NCBI GenBank assembly: GCA_017549145.1
Contig: JAFYVM010000077.1
Location: forward strand, 1-44,280
Reading direction: 5' to 3'
DNA: 44,280 bases
Source: Bacteroidales bacterium
GTDB taxonomy: Bacteria > Bacteroidota > Bacteroidia > Bacteroidales > UBA932
In this document: positions 8,492-18,400 of the stretch, in pieces
Numbering within the stretch: position 1 is the stretch's first letter
How the letters are laid out: every line of letters starts with the position of its first letter
Position numbers and translations under genes: made by a program
Notes under the pieces: generated by a model
Told to the model about the DNA's origin: nothing
What the model saw: the letters and a program-made list of their open reading frames with translations, nothing else
Database searches by the model: none

Positions 8492-9382
8492 ATGCATACA
8501 AAACTAATAACAGACTACGAATACTATCTGAGGATGGAACGTGCGATGTCACCAAATACGGTGGCATCGTACTGTTCTGATATTCAGAAGTTTCTAGCTG
8601 TTTGTGAGGTTGATGCGGATAAGGTGCAGCCTGATGATATCCTGCAATATCTGTCAACTTCAAAGAAGGTCTCTGAGCGGTCACAATCACGCTTTTTAAG
8701 CGCACTACGCAGTTTCTATGATTGGATGCAGATTGAGGGATATATGTCCGAAAATCCATGCGACAGAGTAGATATGCCTAAGCTTGGAGTTTATCTGCCA
8801 TCTGTACTTTCTGTCCAGGAAGTTGAGGCTGTAATCAACTCGATAGACCGCTCTGATTGGATAGGATCAAGGGATAAAGCAATCCTCGAAGTTCTCTATG
8901 GATGTGGGCTCCGAGTATCGGAGGCTGTAGGGCTTAGAATATCAGGATTATACCTGGATGAGGGCTTCATCCGTATTATCGGAAAGGGCAATAAGGAGAG
9001 GCTTATTCCTCTCGGAGATATGGCCTGTAATGCCGTGAGAGCCTATTTGGATGTTCGTCCACAACCTGCTGACCCGCAGTCGGATGATCTGCTGTTCCTG
9101 AATCGTTTCGGGAAGAGCTTCAGCAGAGTTTCAATGTTCAAACTTATTAAGAAACAGGCTCTGATAGCAGGTGTCTCCAAGGAAATTTCACCTCATACTT
9201 TCAGACACTCCTTTGCTACGCACCTGGTAGAAAATGGCGCGGATTTGCGTGTCGTTCAGGAGATGCTCGGACATGAGAGTATTACAACCACAGAAATCTA
9301 TACTCATATAGAGGCGGCAACATGGCAAAAAGATATTCGCGAAAAAATCGAAAATGTATTAAATTTGCGCCGCAAGAAATGA
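8492..9382 (+). CDS. xerD: Tyrosine recombinase XerD
   Basis: Site-specific recombinase of the XerC/XerD type, which resolves chromosome dimers at dif near the terminus and acts in the cytoplasm with XerC and FtsK. The start at 8492 gives 296 residues, the usual XerD length. A longer in-frame extension from 8414 would run through the dispersed repeat and overlap the upstream peptidase gene, so it is rejected. An N-terminal SAM-like core-binding domain (about 1-85) is followed by the catalytic domain with Arg141 (GLRVSEA), Lys165 (GKGNKE), His235-x-x-Arg238 (HTFRH), His261 (LGHES) and the nucleophile Tyr270 (EIYTH). All catalytic residues are present. No mobile-element genes are nearby, so this is the housekeeping recombinase rather than an integron or transposon integrase. 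XerC cannot be fully excluded. Confidence 0.92.
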   Translation: MHTKLITDYEYYLRMERAMSPNTVASYCSDIQKFLAVCEVDADKVQPDDILQYLSTSKKVSERSQSRFLSALRSFYDWMQIEGYMSENPCDRVDMPKLGVYLPSVLSVQEVEAVINSIDRSDWIGSRDKAILEVLYGCGLRVSEAVGLRISGLYLDEGFIRIIGKGNKERLIPLGDMACNAVRAYLDVRPQPADPQSDDLLFLNRFGKSFSRVSMFKLIKKQALIAGVSKEISPHTFRHSFATHLVENGADLRVVQEMLGHESITTTEIYTHIEAATWQKDIREKIENVLNLRRKK

Positions 9383-9400
9383 AACAAAACTTATAAAATC

Positions 9401-10006
9401 ATGGATAAGAATAGTTACGCATTGGGCATGAGCATTGCCCACAATATGATGTCATCTGGCATCAAGGAAGTTAATTTTGAGGACTTTGCAGCTGGTCTTA
9501 AGGCAGTCCTTACTGGTGCGCAGCCAGAGGTTTCTTTCGAAGAGGCTGGCCAGCTCCTTGACAAGTATTTTGCAGCACTTGAGGCAGAGCAGAAGGCTCA
9601 GATGGAGGCTATGAGCGCAATGATGCGTGAAGAGGGTGAGGGTTATCTCGCTGCCAAGGCTAAGGAAGAGGGTGTAGTAGTACTTCCTAGTGGCCTTCAG
9701 TACAAGGTTCTCACAGAGGGTACAGGTAAGAAACCGTCTGCAACAGACAAGGTTAAGTGCCACTATGAGGGTCGTCTTGTAAACGGCAGCATCTTCGATA
9801 GTTCATACAAGAGAAACGAGCCTGCAGTATTCGGTCTCAATCAGGTGATTGCAGGATGGACAGAGGGTGTTCAGCTTATGTCTGAGGGCTCAAAGTATGA
9901 GTTCTATATCCCTTACAACCTTGCTTATGGTGCTCAGGGCGCTCCAGGAGCAATCCCTCCATATGCAGCCCTTACATTCGTTGTAGAGCTTATCGAGGTA
10001 CTCTAA
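9401..10006 (+). CDS. FKBP-type peptidyl-prolyl cis-trans isomerase, FklB/Mip-like
   Basis: A prolyl isomerase that helps protein folding. The N-terminal 90 residues are mostly helical and rich in Met, Glu and Ala (for example EAEQKAQMEAMSAMM), like the dimerisation arm of Mip/FkpA/FklB proteins. The C-terminal FKBP domain (about 95-201) shows VKCHYEGRLVNGSIFDSS, FGLNQVIAGWTEGVQLM, GSKYEFYIPYNLAYG and the final FVVELIEVL. At 201 residues it is close to E. coli FklB, and like FklB it has no signal peptide, so it is probably cytoplasmic. It lies 18 nt after xerD and 9 nt before recR, suggesting a housekeeping transcription unit. Confidence 0.92.
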   Translation: MDKNSYALGMSIAHNMMSSGIKEVNFEDFAAGLKAVLTGAQPEVSFEEAGQLLDKYFAALEAEQKAQMEAMSAMMREEGEGYLAAKAKEEGVVVLPSGLQYKVLTEGTGKKPSATDKVKCHYEGRLVNGSIFDSSYKRNEPAVFGLNQVIAGWTEGVQLMSEGSKYEFYIPYNLAYGAQGAPGAIPPYAALTFVVELIEVL

Positions 10007-10015
10007 TCGTAAATT

Positions 10016-10651
10016 ATGGCATTCAAGGAAAATTATCCTTCAAAGCTTTTGGAAGATGCGGTGGATGCAATAAGTTCACTGCCCGGAGTGGGACGCAGAA
10101 GTGCTCTGCGTCTCGCTTTGCATCTTCTTAAGCAGCCTGTAGAAAATGTTCATCATTTCACAATGGCGATCGACCGCCTGAGAGATGATGTGAAATACTG
10201 CCGTCACTGCAGAATGATTTCTGATGATGATATATGCTCTATCTGCGCAGACCGCAGCCGCGATCATAGTCTTATCTGTGTTGTGGAGAGCGTGCGTGAT
10301 GTGATGAGTATCGAGAATACAGGTCAGTACAGAGGCGTGTATCATGTCCTCGGAGGTATAATTTCCCCAATCAACGGAGTAGGACCCTCCGACTTGACTA
10401 TCAAGGAATTGGTCTCTCGTGTCGCATCAGAACAAGATGACATGTCAACTGCACCAGCAGAAGTTATTCTGGCGCTAAGTGGTGATGTAGAAGGCGAAAC
10501 CACTTCATTCTACATCTATCGCCAGTTGTCTCAGTTCAATGTCAAAGTCTCAACTCTAGCTCGAGGTCTCGGATTCGGAGACGACCTAGAGTATGCAGAT
10601 GAGCTTACCCTAGGTCGTTCCATTGTAAATCGTCAGCCTTTCAAGGTATAA
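10016..10651 (+). CDS. recR: Recombination mediator RecR
   Basis: RecR works with RecO and RecF to load RecA on gapped DNA. The 211-residue product has the expected order: a helix-hairpin-helix (SSLPGVGRRSALRLALHLL, about 19-37), a four-cysteine zinc finger (Cys62, Cys65, Cys74, Cys77), a Toprim domain starting at ICVVES, and the C-terminal YRQLSQFNVKVSTLARGLG segment typical of the family. It begins 9 nt after the FKBP stop. The gene converges with the minus-strand phosphoesterase, with only 4 nt between the two stops; a short AAGGT/ACCTT inverted repeat (10643-10657) spans the junction. Confidence 0.95.
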   Translation: MAFKENYPSKLLEDAVDAISSLPGVGRRSALRLALHLLKQPVENVHHFTMAIDRLRDDVKYCRHCRMISDDDICSICADRSRDHSLICVVESVRDVMSIENTGQYRGVYHVLGGIISPINGVGPSDLTIKELVSRVASEQDDMSTAPAEVILALSGDVEGETTSFYIYRQLSQFNVKVSTLARGLGFGDDLEYADELTLGRSIVNRQPFKV

Positions 10652-10655
10652 AACC

Positions 10656-12062
10656 TTAGAGCTTGATTGTTTCTTTCCAAGTCTTTCCGAATCGGTTTGT
10701 AATCACGATTGTGATTTCTTTTGCACCTTCAGCAGGCTTTGCTGCGAAATAATGTTTTTCCTTTCCTGTCCTTTTGTGTTCAGAAACGGTCTTGCCCTTG
10801 TACCTCGCTTCTATTTCCGATGAATGTAGTGGGTTGTATTCCCACACCTGCTCCATCTTGCCCATTGGCTTTCCATCTTCTATCCACTCGATCTTCCATT
10901 CTGGGTCATAGTCCCATACATTTACAACCAGGCACTCAGGGTTAAGAGTTGTAGTTCCTACGTTAAACACTTCGTACTGGAAATCAGGATCTTTATCGAT
11001 TGCCTTGTAGTACCATGTAAGGTCGCCATCTTTCTTTGTGAACACTTTGTATCCTCTTGGAGTACCATCTGTGCAGTGATATGCATCCCACCATGTGCCG
11101 CAAATGGCAGCAATGTTATGCTCCATCATGTCCTCATTATACTGGAAAAAGCCGCTTACGTGATTGTGTCCGGAAAGGAAGGTTACCTCGTAGCCGGTGA
11201 GGATATTAATCAGCTTTTCGCTGTTGATGATATTTGGATCATAGTTAAGGGTTCTATGATTTCTACCATTGAGAGGGGAGTGCTGGGCAACATAGATGTC
11301 GGCGTCTTCGTCAATATATTCCATAAGTCTTGCAACCCACTCGAGAACCTCCTCAGTATAGCCTTCCTTGTAGCTGCTGCGAGAGTGATAAATGATGTTG
11401 TCGAGGACAATCATGATGTCCTTTCCTATGAAGAACGCATAGTTAGCTGGACCGAAGTTAGCCTTGTATGCATGAGGTGCCTGAGCGTCATTCTTGAAGG
11501 CCTGGTCATGGTCATGATTTCCGATAGACGGATAGAATGGAATCTTAGTGCGTACGATCTCCTCTTTCCATCTTTTCTGTAGTGGAAGAACGTCGTAGCA
11601 GATGTCTCCAAGTACGATTCCAACTGTCTGTCCTTCAAGCTTTTGAGCTGTTGCGCAGATGTCGTTTAGAGGTCTGTCTGCGAACTCTTCAAAATGAGCA
11701 TCAGAACGTGGCTGAGGATCTCCTACTGCGATGATGTTATACACATCGTTGGGATCTCCTGTCTTAATCAGTTCGAATGAAAAATTATCGTTGTTTTCAG
11801 CTTTCTTGTAGAACTCAGGTGAGCCCTTTGACCAGTCTGCTGCGTAACCTGCCGGGGTGATGATATAAACGAATTCAGCAGAATCAGCGATCTCGAATTT
11901 GAAACTTCCGTTGCCTTTGGTCTTGGTAAATGACTTGCCATCTGTCACGACTACAGAGGATAAGCCTTTGCCATCGCATGTAACCGAACCCTTTACCTTT
12001 CTTGCCTCCGCAGAAAATGCTGAAATTGCGAGGCAGAGTGTTGCTAAAAATATCTTTTTCAT
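10656..12062 (-). CDS. Exported calcineurin-like phosphoesterase, paralogue of the 4175 fusion without GDPD
   Basis: A metal-dependent phosphoesterase of 468 residues. The start at 12062 is chosen because it begins the signal peptide MKKIFLATLCLAISAFSAEA; an extension to 12110 adds 16 residues without signal character and runs through the promoter. It aligns with the first 460 residues of the 4175 product throughout: the same N-terminal beta domain (VKGSVTCDGK, VVTDGKSFTK), GDPQPR, LGDIC, GNHDHD, AQHSP and GHNH motifs, and a C-cap ending RFGKTWKETIKL where the fusion continues into GDPD. It differs in GHNH versus GHTH. The probable role is periplasmic dephosphorylation or phosphodiester cleavage. 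It is divergently transcribed from the PUL's first gene, so the two may be co-controlled from the shared 127-nt intergenic region. Confidence 0.9.
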   Translation of the reverse strand: MKKIFLATLCLAISAFSAEARKVKGSVTCDGKGLSSVVVTDGKSFTKTKGNGSFKFEIADSAEFVYIITPAGYAADWSKGSPEFYKKAENNDNFSFELIKTGDPNDVYNIIAVGDPQPRSDAHFEEFADRPLNDICATAQKLEGQTVGIVLGDICYDVLPLQKRWKEEIVRTKIPFYPSIGNHDHDQAFKNDAQAPHAYKANFGPANYAFFIGKDIMIVLDNIIYHSRSSYKEGYTEEVLEWVARLMEYIDEDADIYVAQHSPLNGRNHRTLNYDPNIINSEKLINILTGYEVTFLSGHNHVSGFFQYNEDMMEHNIAAICGTWWDAYHCTDGTPRGYKVFTKKDGDLTWYYKAIDKDPDFQYEVFNVGTTTLNPECLVVNVWDYDPEWKIEWIEDGKPMGKMEQVWEYNPLHSSEIEARYKGKTVSEHKRTGKEKHYFAAKPAEGAKEITIVITNRFGKTWKETIKL

Positions 12063-12082
12063 CGTTTGAATGTTTGTTGGCA

Positions 12083-12111
12083 CAAAGATATGCATTTTCG
12101 GCGAATTCAAA
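12083..12111 (-). promoter_or_regulatory. Promoter for the minus-strand phosphoesterase
   Basis: On the minus strand TATCTTTG (12090-12083) is an exact TAnnTTTG -7 element 20 nt before the ATG. A TTTG at 12111-12108 is 17 nt upstream, slightly closer than the usual 19-20 nt, so the -33 assignment is weaker than the -7. Confidence 0.55.
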
Positions 12112-12132
12112 GAATCAGGGTGTGGGTAAGTG

Positions 12133-12162
12133 TTGTTATTTTTGAAAAAAATACTATCTTTA
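12133..12162 (+). promoter_or_regulatory. Probable promoter of the main PUL operon
   Basis: TTG (12133-12135), 19 nt, then TATCTTTA (12155-12162), which differs from TAnnTTTG only in the last base. It sits 27 nt before the first PUL gene and back to back with the minus-strand promoter at 12083-12111. No inverted-repeat operator was recognised between them. Confidence 0.5.
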
Positions 12163-12189
12163 CGCGTTAAAATAAACCAAGGAAACGCT

Positions 12190-13380
12190 ATGAAGAAAAC
12201 GTTTTTGGCTATTGTGCTAGTTATTAGCTCTTTATGCCTTGTAAATGCCCAGCAGAAGCCAGTTAGAGCTAAAGCTCTCTGTGGACCGTATGTTCAGTGT
12301 GTGTCGGAAACAGGCTTTACTGTAATCTGGACAACAGACATGGATGCTATTGCATGGGTGGAAGTTGCACCGAACGATGGTACTCATTTCTACAACAAGG
12401 AGAGAGATAAGTACTATGATGCCAGGGGTAATGGTGTTTTTCCAATCGGTAAGATCCACAAGGTGGTCGTAGAGGGTCTTGAGCCTGGAACAACATATCG
12501 CTACAGAATCATGAACAAAGGCGTGACTGCCTACAATGGTTCGGGTAACGTAGAGTACACAAAGGGAAGCGGTACAGACGTACACCGCGGATCTGCTTTT
12601 GAAATCACAACGCTCAAGAAAGATTACGAAACACTTCGTTTCGATATTTTCAACGACATTCACGGAAAGGATTCTCTATTCCGTACAATCCTCGCTGGTG
12701 CAAGAGATAATCGCGACTTCGTTTTCCTTAACGGAGACATGACCAGCAACATTTCGAAAGAGGAGCTCATCGCATCGATGTATCTCAACTCTGCGGCTAA
12801 GAGCCTTAACGGAGGCGTTCCGATGTTTGCTTCAAGAGGAAATCACGAGCTCAGAGGACGCGATGCAATCAAGTGGCTTGACTATTTCTCAACTCCAACA
12901 GGAACTCCATACTACTCATTCAGCTTCGGCAAGTTCTTCTTCATCGTTCTTGATGCATGCGAAGACAAGCCGGACAGCGATATCGAGTATAGCGGAATCG
13001 TAGCATCAAGACCTTATGTTCAGCGTCAGTCCAGATGGCTCAAGGAGGTTCTCGCTTCTGAGGAATGCAAGAATGCAGAGGTACGTATCGTATTCTGCCA
13101 CGTTCCACCTGAAACAAACGGCTGGTATGGTGCAGCGCAGATGTGTGAGCTTCTGGTCGAGCCTCTCAATGAAGCTGATATTGATGCGATGTTCTGCGGA
13201 CATATTCACAGATGGAGAGTTGCAAAGCCTGATGGAAGCATTTCAAATGCAAACTTCCCGGTAATCTGCAATCCAAACATGCAGAGAATGGAGGTGACAG
13301 CAACAAATAAGTCTATCCAGATCAGCACATTCGACACAAACGGTAAGAATACTAACAACCACACAATCACTTTGAAATAA
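12190..13380 (+). CDS. Exported purple-acid-phosphatase-like metallophosphoesterase
   Basis: First gene of the PUL operon. The ATG at 12190 is chosen because it starts a signal peptide (MKKTFLAIVLVISSLCLVNA, then Gln-Gln); an extension from 12130 would cover the promoter. The protein has 396 residues. Residues about 25-135 form a fibronectin-III-like domain (GPYVQCVSETGFTVIWTT, LEPGTTYRYRI) of the type found before purple acid phosphatases. The calcineurin-like domain has DIH (Asp156-His158), NGD, GNHE (217-220), CHVPPE and GHIH (337-340). It differs from the two other phosphoesterases in the window in its N-terminal domain and motif I (DxH rather than DxQ), so it is a separate subfamily. It probably removes phosphate from glycan fragments. 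The GH97 gene follows after 5 nt. Confidence 0.88.
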   Translation: MKKTFLAIVLVISSLCLVNAQQKPVRAKALCGPYVQCVSETGFTVIWTTDMDAIAWVEVAPNDGTHFYNKERDKYYDARGNGVFPIGKIHKVVVEGLEPGTTYRYRIMNKGVTAYNGSGNVEYTKGSGTDVHRGSAFEITTLKKDYETLRFDIFNDIHGKDSLFRTILAGARDNRDFVFLNGDMTSNISKEELIASMYLNSAAKSLNGGVPMFASRGNHELRGRDAIKWLDYFSTPTGTPYYSFSFGKFFFIVLDACEDKPDSDIEYSGIVASRPYVQRQSRWLKEVLASEECKNAEVRIVFCHVPPETNGWYGAAQMCELLVEPLNEADIDAMFCGHIHRWRVAKPDGSISNANFPVICNPNMQRMEVTATNKSIQISTFDTNGKNTNNHTITLK

Positions 13381-13385
13381 CACTC

Positions 13386-15404
13386 ATGAGGAATTCTGTT
13401 CGCGTATTGAGCATTTTAGTGTCTCTTCTATTATCATGTGTCTATTCGCAGGCCGCAACGAAGAAACATACTCTTACATCTCCAAACGGTAAACTTACAG
13501 CAGTAGTCGAGTCGGGCGAGAATCTTCAGTGGACTCTCTCGTATGACGGTCAGCAGCTGATTGCCCCTTCAGCAATCTCAATGACCCTGGCTGATGGTAC
13601 CGTTTATGGTGGTGCTGCAAAGGTCAGCCGTGAGATCAGACGCAGTGTTGATAGAATCATCAATGCTCATATCTACAAGAAAGCTCAGGTTCAGGATAAG
13701 TACAATGAACTTACTCTCAAGTTCAAGAACTACTCTCTCATCTTCCGTGCTTTTGATGATGGATTCGCTTATCGTTTCGTATCACACTCCAAGGTCCCTT
13801 TCAAGGTAGTTTCTGAGCAGGCTACGTTTGCTGTTCCTGAGGACTGGAATATGTATGTGGGGTATGTATGTCAGAACCTTGCTACTCTCGAGACACAGCT
13901 TTTCAACTCGCATGAGAACATATATGAGTATTGTCCTGTATCTCAGTGGAACAAGGAGAGACTGGCATTTACTCCATTGATGATTGAGGCTCCAAAAGGC
14001 CTCAAGATGTGTATTATGGAGGCTGATCTTTTGAACTATCCTGGAATGTTCCTTTATAATGATGATGCATCTTCAACTCTCGATGGCGTATTCGCAAGAT
14101 ACCCTAAGACTATGGAACAGGGTGGACACAATATGCTTCAGATGCTTGTAAAGGATAGGGAAGAGTACATTGCTGCCTTTGATGGTGCAACTGAGTTCCC
14201 GTGGAGAGCAATCTCAATCTCTGAGAATGATGCACAGATGGCAGATAATGACCTCGTTTATCGTCTTGCTAAGGATCCGGATCCGCAGAAGGATTGGAGT
14301 TGGGTTAAGCCAGGTAAGGTCGCATGGGATTGGTGGAATGCCTGGAACATTCGTGGAGTGGATTTCCGTGCCGGAATCAACAATGATACCTATAAATATT
14401 ATATAGACTTCGCGTCGGAGTATGGAATCGAGTATGTAATCCTTGATGAGGGATGGGCTGTCAACAAGAAGGCTGACCTCTTCCAGGTGATTCCGGAGAT
14501 CGACCTTGAGATGCTTGTAAAGTATGCTCAGGAAAGAAATGTCGGTCTGATTCTCTGGGCAGGATACTGGGCTTTCGACAGAGAGATGGAGAAAGTGTTC
14601 CAGCATTTCTCAAAGATGGGTATCAAAGGCTTCAAGGTTGACTTCATGGATAGAGATGACCAGATTATGGTTGACTTCCACCATCGTGCTTCCAAGATGG
14701 CTGCTGATTATGGAATGCTCATCGACTTCCACGGTACATATAAGCCTACTGGCCTTCATAGGACATATCCTAATGTTGTGAATTTCGAGGGTGTGCATGG
14801 TTTGGAGACTGCAAAGGGTTCGCGTGGTAAGGAAGATGAAGTGGAGTATGACGTGACTATACCTTTCATCCGTATGGCCGCAGGACCGATGGATTACACT
14901 CAGGGCGCTATGCGCAATGCTACAAAGAGGAATTTCCGTTCTGTGAGCTCAGAGGCTATGAGCCAGGGAACAAGATGTCGTCAGCTCGCTGAGTATGTGA
15001 TCTTTGAGTCTCCACTTAATATGCTTTGCGACAACCCTTGCAACTATATGGATGAGCCAGAGTGTACTCGTTTCATTGCTGCTATTCCTACAGTTTGGGA
15101 AGAGACTAAAGCTTTGGATGGTAAGGTTGCAGACTATATCGTGATGGCCAGAAGAAGTGGCAATACATGGTATGTCGGAGGATTGACTGACTGGACTCCA
15201 CGTGATCTTCAGGTGAATCTCGATTTCCTTGCTGATGGTGAATACGAAGTTGAACTCTTCCGTGACGGAGTAAATGCTGACAGAACAGCACGCGACTATA
15301 AGAAGGTGATGATGACAATTGCTGTGAAGGACGGTAAGGCAGAACCGATGAACATCCACCTTGCACCAGGAGGTGGTTTCGCGGCAAAGATTACTAAGAA
15401 ATAA
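13386..15404 (+). CDS. Glycoside hydrolase family 97, retaining-type (alpha-galactosidase-like)
   Basis: GH97 enzymes of Bacteroidetes act on alpha-glucosides (inverting, SusB) or alpha-galactosides (retaining). The 672-residue product has the family layout: an N-terminal beta-sandwich (about 28-290, starting TSPNGKLTAVVESG), a TIM barrel (about 300-560) and a C-terminal beta domain. The segment GFKVDFMDRDDQ places Asp419 where the retaining branch has its nucleophile; as I recall, inverting members lack that Asp. DFHGTYKPTGLHRTYPNV follows, also typical of the retaining branch. The N-terminus could be cleaved by signal peptidase I after SQA or lipidated at Cys18 (LLSC); I cannot decide. Only 5 nt separate it from the phosphoesterase and 45 nt from susC. 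The family is certain, alpha-galactosidase specificity is inferred. Confidence 0.93.
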   Translation: MRNSVRVLSILVSLLLSCVYSQAATKKHTLTSPNGKLTAVVESGENLQWTLSYDGQQLIAPSAISMTLADGTVYGGAAKVSREIRRSVDRIINAHIYKKAQVQDKYNELTLKFKNYSLIFRAFDDGFAYRFVSHSKVPFKVVSEQATFAVPEDWNMYVGYVCQNLATLETQLFNSHENIYEYCPVSQWNKERLAFTPLMIEAPKGLKMCIMEADLLNYPGMFLYNDDASSTLDGVFARYPKTMEQGGHNMLQMLVKDREEYIAAFDGATEFPWRAISISENDAQMADNDLVYRLAKDPDPQKDWSWVKPGKVAWDWWNAWNIRGVDFRAGINNDTYKYYIDFASEYGIEYVILDEGWAVNKKADLFQVIPEIDLEMLVKYAQERNVGLILWAGYWAFDREMEKVFQHFSKMGIKGFKVDFMDRDDQIMVDFHHRASKMAADYGMLIDFHGTYKPTGLHRTYPNVVNFEGVHGLETAKGSRGKEDEVEYDVTIPFIRMAAGPMDYTQGAMRNATKRNFRSVSSEAMSQGTRCRQLAEYVIFESPLNMLCDNPCNYMDEPECTRFIAAIPTVWEETKALDGKVADYIVMARRSGNTWYVGGLTDWTPRDLQVNLDFLADGEYEVELFRDGVNADRTARDYKKVMMTIAVKDGKAEPMNIHLAPGGGFAAKITKK

Positions 15405-15449
15405 ACCAAAACAACATACAACCAAATCAACTAACTAATTAACTATTTT

Positions 15450-18400
15450 ATGAACAAACTTTATCATTTGATGATTCTGTTCCTAGCGGCTTTAATGCCA
15501 TTCGCAGCATCTGCACAGTCAGGTACTGTCAAGGGAACAGTAACAGATGAGTCCGGTTTGCCAGTAATCGGCGCCGGAGTCGTGGTGAAGGGAACGACAA
15601 AGGGTACGATTACTGACATCGACGGTGTCTATTCAATAGCTGCCGCTCAGGGTCAGACCCTCGTTTTCACTTCAATTGGCTACGTTGATCAGGAAGTCGT
15701 AGTTGGACTTTCTGACGAGGTTAACGTAGTTCTTAAGACTGACAACGAACTTCTTGATGAGGTCGTAGTGGTCGGTTATGGTGTTCAGAAGAAGGTGAAC
15801 CTTACTGGTTCGGTGAGTGTCGTTGAGTCTGAGGATCTCGTCGGCAGAACTTCTGCTAACACTTCAAACCTTCTCGTCGGAGTCGTTCCTAACATGAACG
15901 TAACTAACGACAACGGTCGTCCGGGTGATGGTTCAAGCATCAACATCCGTGGTGTCAACTCTATCTCAAGCAGCGCAGGTCCTTATGTCCTCGTTGATGG
16001 TGTAGAAGGAAACATTGACCGTGTAAACCCTAATGACATTGAGTCTATCTCAGTCCTCAAGGATGCTTCTTCTGCTGCTATCTATGGTGCTAAGGCTGCG
16101 TTCGGTGTTATCCTCATTACTACTAAGTCTGGTGGTGACGGTAAGGCACACGTTGATTATAACGGCCGTTTCAGCTTCCACTCACCAGCAGTAAAGACTG
16201 ACTATGAGACCAGAGGTTACTACTCAGCAGCTCTTTCTGACCTCTTCCATGAGACTTTTCAGGGAGTTCGCTTCACTAACTACAATGATGAGGACTACTA
16301 TGAGATGTGGATCCGTCGTAATGACAAGGTTGAGCATCCAGATCGTCCTTGGGTAATGGTGAAGGATGGTAAGTACAAGTACTATGCAAACCAGGACTGG
16401 TACAACTACTTCTTCAAGGATGACCGTCCAACTCATGAGCACAACCTCTCGATTTATGGTGGTACTCAGAAGTTGAGCTACCGTATTTCTGCCGGTTACT
16501 ATCACCAGGATGGTATCCTCCGTCAGGGACAGGGTGATGAGTATACTCGTTACAACATGCGCGTCCGCGTTTCTTCACAGGTAAACAATTGGCTTAAGGT
16601 AAGCAACAATACTACTTACTACGCTGATAAGTATCCTTACTACACTCGTGGTAATGTGAAGAACCTTTGGGGAAAGACAATGACTGGTGGTCTTGCTTCT
16701 ATCCCTGCTAGAAACAATGATGGTTCTGCTATCTGGATCGTAGATAACTATGCTACATCTAACAACCGTCTTATGTCAGGTTATTCAGCAGTAGCTGAGG
16801 ACGGACGTACTTACAACCAGGATGATAACAACCACTTCTCGACTACATTCGAGGTTGCTATCACTCCATTCGAAGGCTTCAGAGTAACTGGAGACTACAC
16901 TTTTACACACGCTCAGTACAGAGCTGTGAACCGTAGTGTTCCTGTTCCTTATTCTCAGTATCCAGGCGTAATCGAGATGTGTTACGACCTTACTGACCAG
17001 CTCTCTGAGTCAAGAACTATTCAGGAGATCCAGACTGCCAATATCTATGCTAACTATACCAAGACATTTGCACAGGATCACAACTTCTCAGCAACAGCCG
17101 GTGTATTCTACAACACAAGATTCCAGTACTCACTCGCTGCAAATCGTCAGGACCTCCTCAGCGATGAGCTCAATGACTTCAACCTTGCAAAGAGTGAGAC
17201 AATGAACCTTACTGGTGGTAGAACACGTTATATCAACCAGGGTCTCTTCTACCGTGCATCTTATGACTATAAGGGACGTTACCTTCTCGAGGTGAATGGA
17301 CGTTATGACGGTTCATCACGTTTTGCAAAGGGTATCCGCTACGGTTTCTTCCCATCAGTTTCTGCTGGTTGGAGAATCAGTGACGAGTCATGGTTCGAGC
17401 CTGCAAAGAAGGTAGTTAACAGCCTTAAGCTCCGTGCTTCTTATGGTAAGCTCGGTAACAATGAGGTAGGTGACTACGATTACATCCAGACTATTACTTC
17501 TGGTGCTTCTATCGACTATATCTTCGGAACTACAAACAAAGCAGCTGGTGCTTCAGTTTCTGCGCCTAACGCTTCAGACTACTCTTGGGAGGTTGTAACT
17601 TCAGCTAACATCGGTCTCGATATCAGCTTCCTCCAGAACAAGTTGACATTCAGCGGAGATGCTTACATCCGTGACACTGACGGAATGCTTATGGCAATGT
17701 CAGATCTTCCTGCAGTTTACGGAGCATCTGCACCTAAGAGCAACGCTGCTTCCCTCCGTTCAAAAGGTTGGGAGTTCATGATCGAGTGGAAGGATAGCTT
17801 CATGCTTGGTGGTCGTCCATTCAACTACTCAGTTGGTGGCTCACTTGCTGACTACGTTTCACACGTTCGTCACTACAACAACGATAACCACACAATCGGT
17901 ACTCCATACACAGGTCAGCGCCTTGGTGAGATGTGGGGTTATGTAGTAGATGGTTACTTCGCAACTGATGAGGAGGCTGCTAACTACGCTGTAGACCAGT
18001 CTTATGTTAACTCAATGATCAACCAGTGTGCTATCGATAAGGGAGTTCACGCCGGTGACCTTAAGTTCGTGGATATGGACGGTGACGGTGTTATCTCTCC
18101 AACCCTTTCTGCAAAGAACGTGAAGGATATGGTAGTAGTTGGTAACTCACTTCCAAGATTTACTCACACTGTACGTCTTTCTGCTCAGTACGCTGGATTC
18201 GACCTTTCACTTCTCTTCAATGGTGTAGGTTATCAGAACTGGTATCCAAGAGGTGACACAGGTCTCTTCTGGGGTAACTATGCTCGTCCATTCCAGACTT
18301 ACATTCCTGGCGACTTCGCTGAGAAGATCTGGACCCCAGAGAACCCAGATGCATACTTCCCACGTCCACGTGGATACGTTGCATTCAACTCAGGAGTTCG

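Noticed and set aside
8492-9382. XerD-like recombinase as evidence of an integrative element
   Set aside because: It has housekeeping neighbours (FKBP, recR), standard length, and no attachment-site repeats or mobilisation genes.
10643-10657. AAGGT/ACCTT inverted repeat between recR and the convergent phosphoesterase as a bidirectional terminator
   Set aside because: Only 5 bp with no T-tract; too weak to call, although readthrough control between convergent genes remains possible.
12063-12110. Extended start of the minus-strand phosphoesterase
   Set aside because: The extra 16 residues precede a complete signal peptide and overlap a TAnnTTTG promoter.
12130-12189. Extended start of the purple-acid-phosphatase-like gene
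   Set aside because: It would read through the probable promoter, and the signal peptide begins at 12190.
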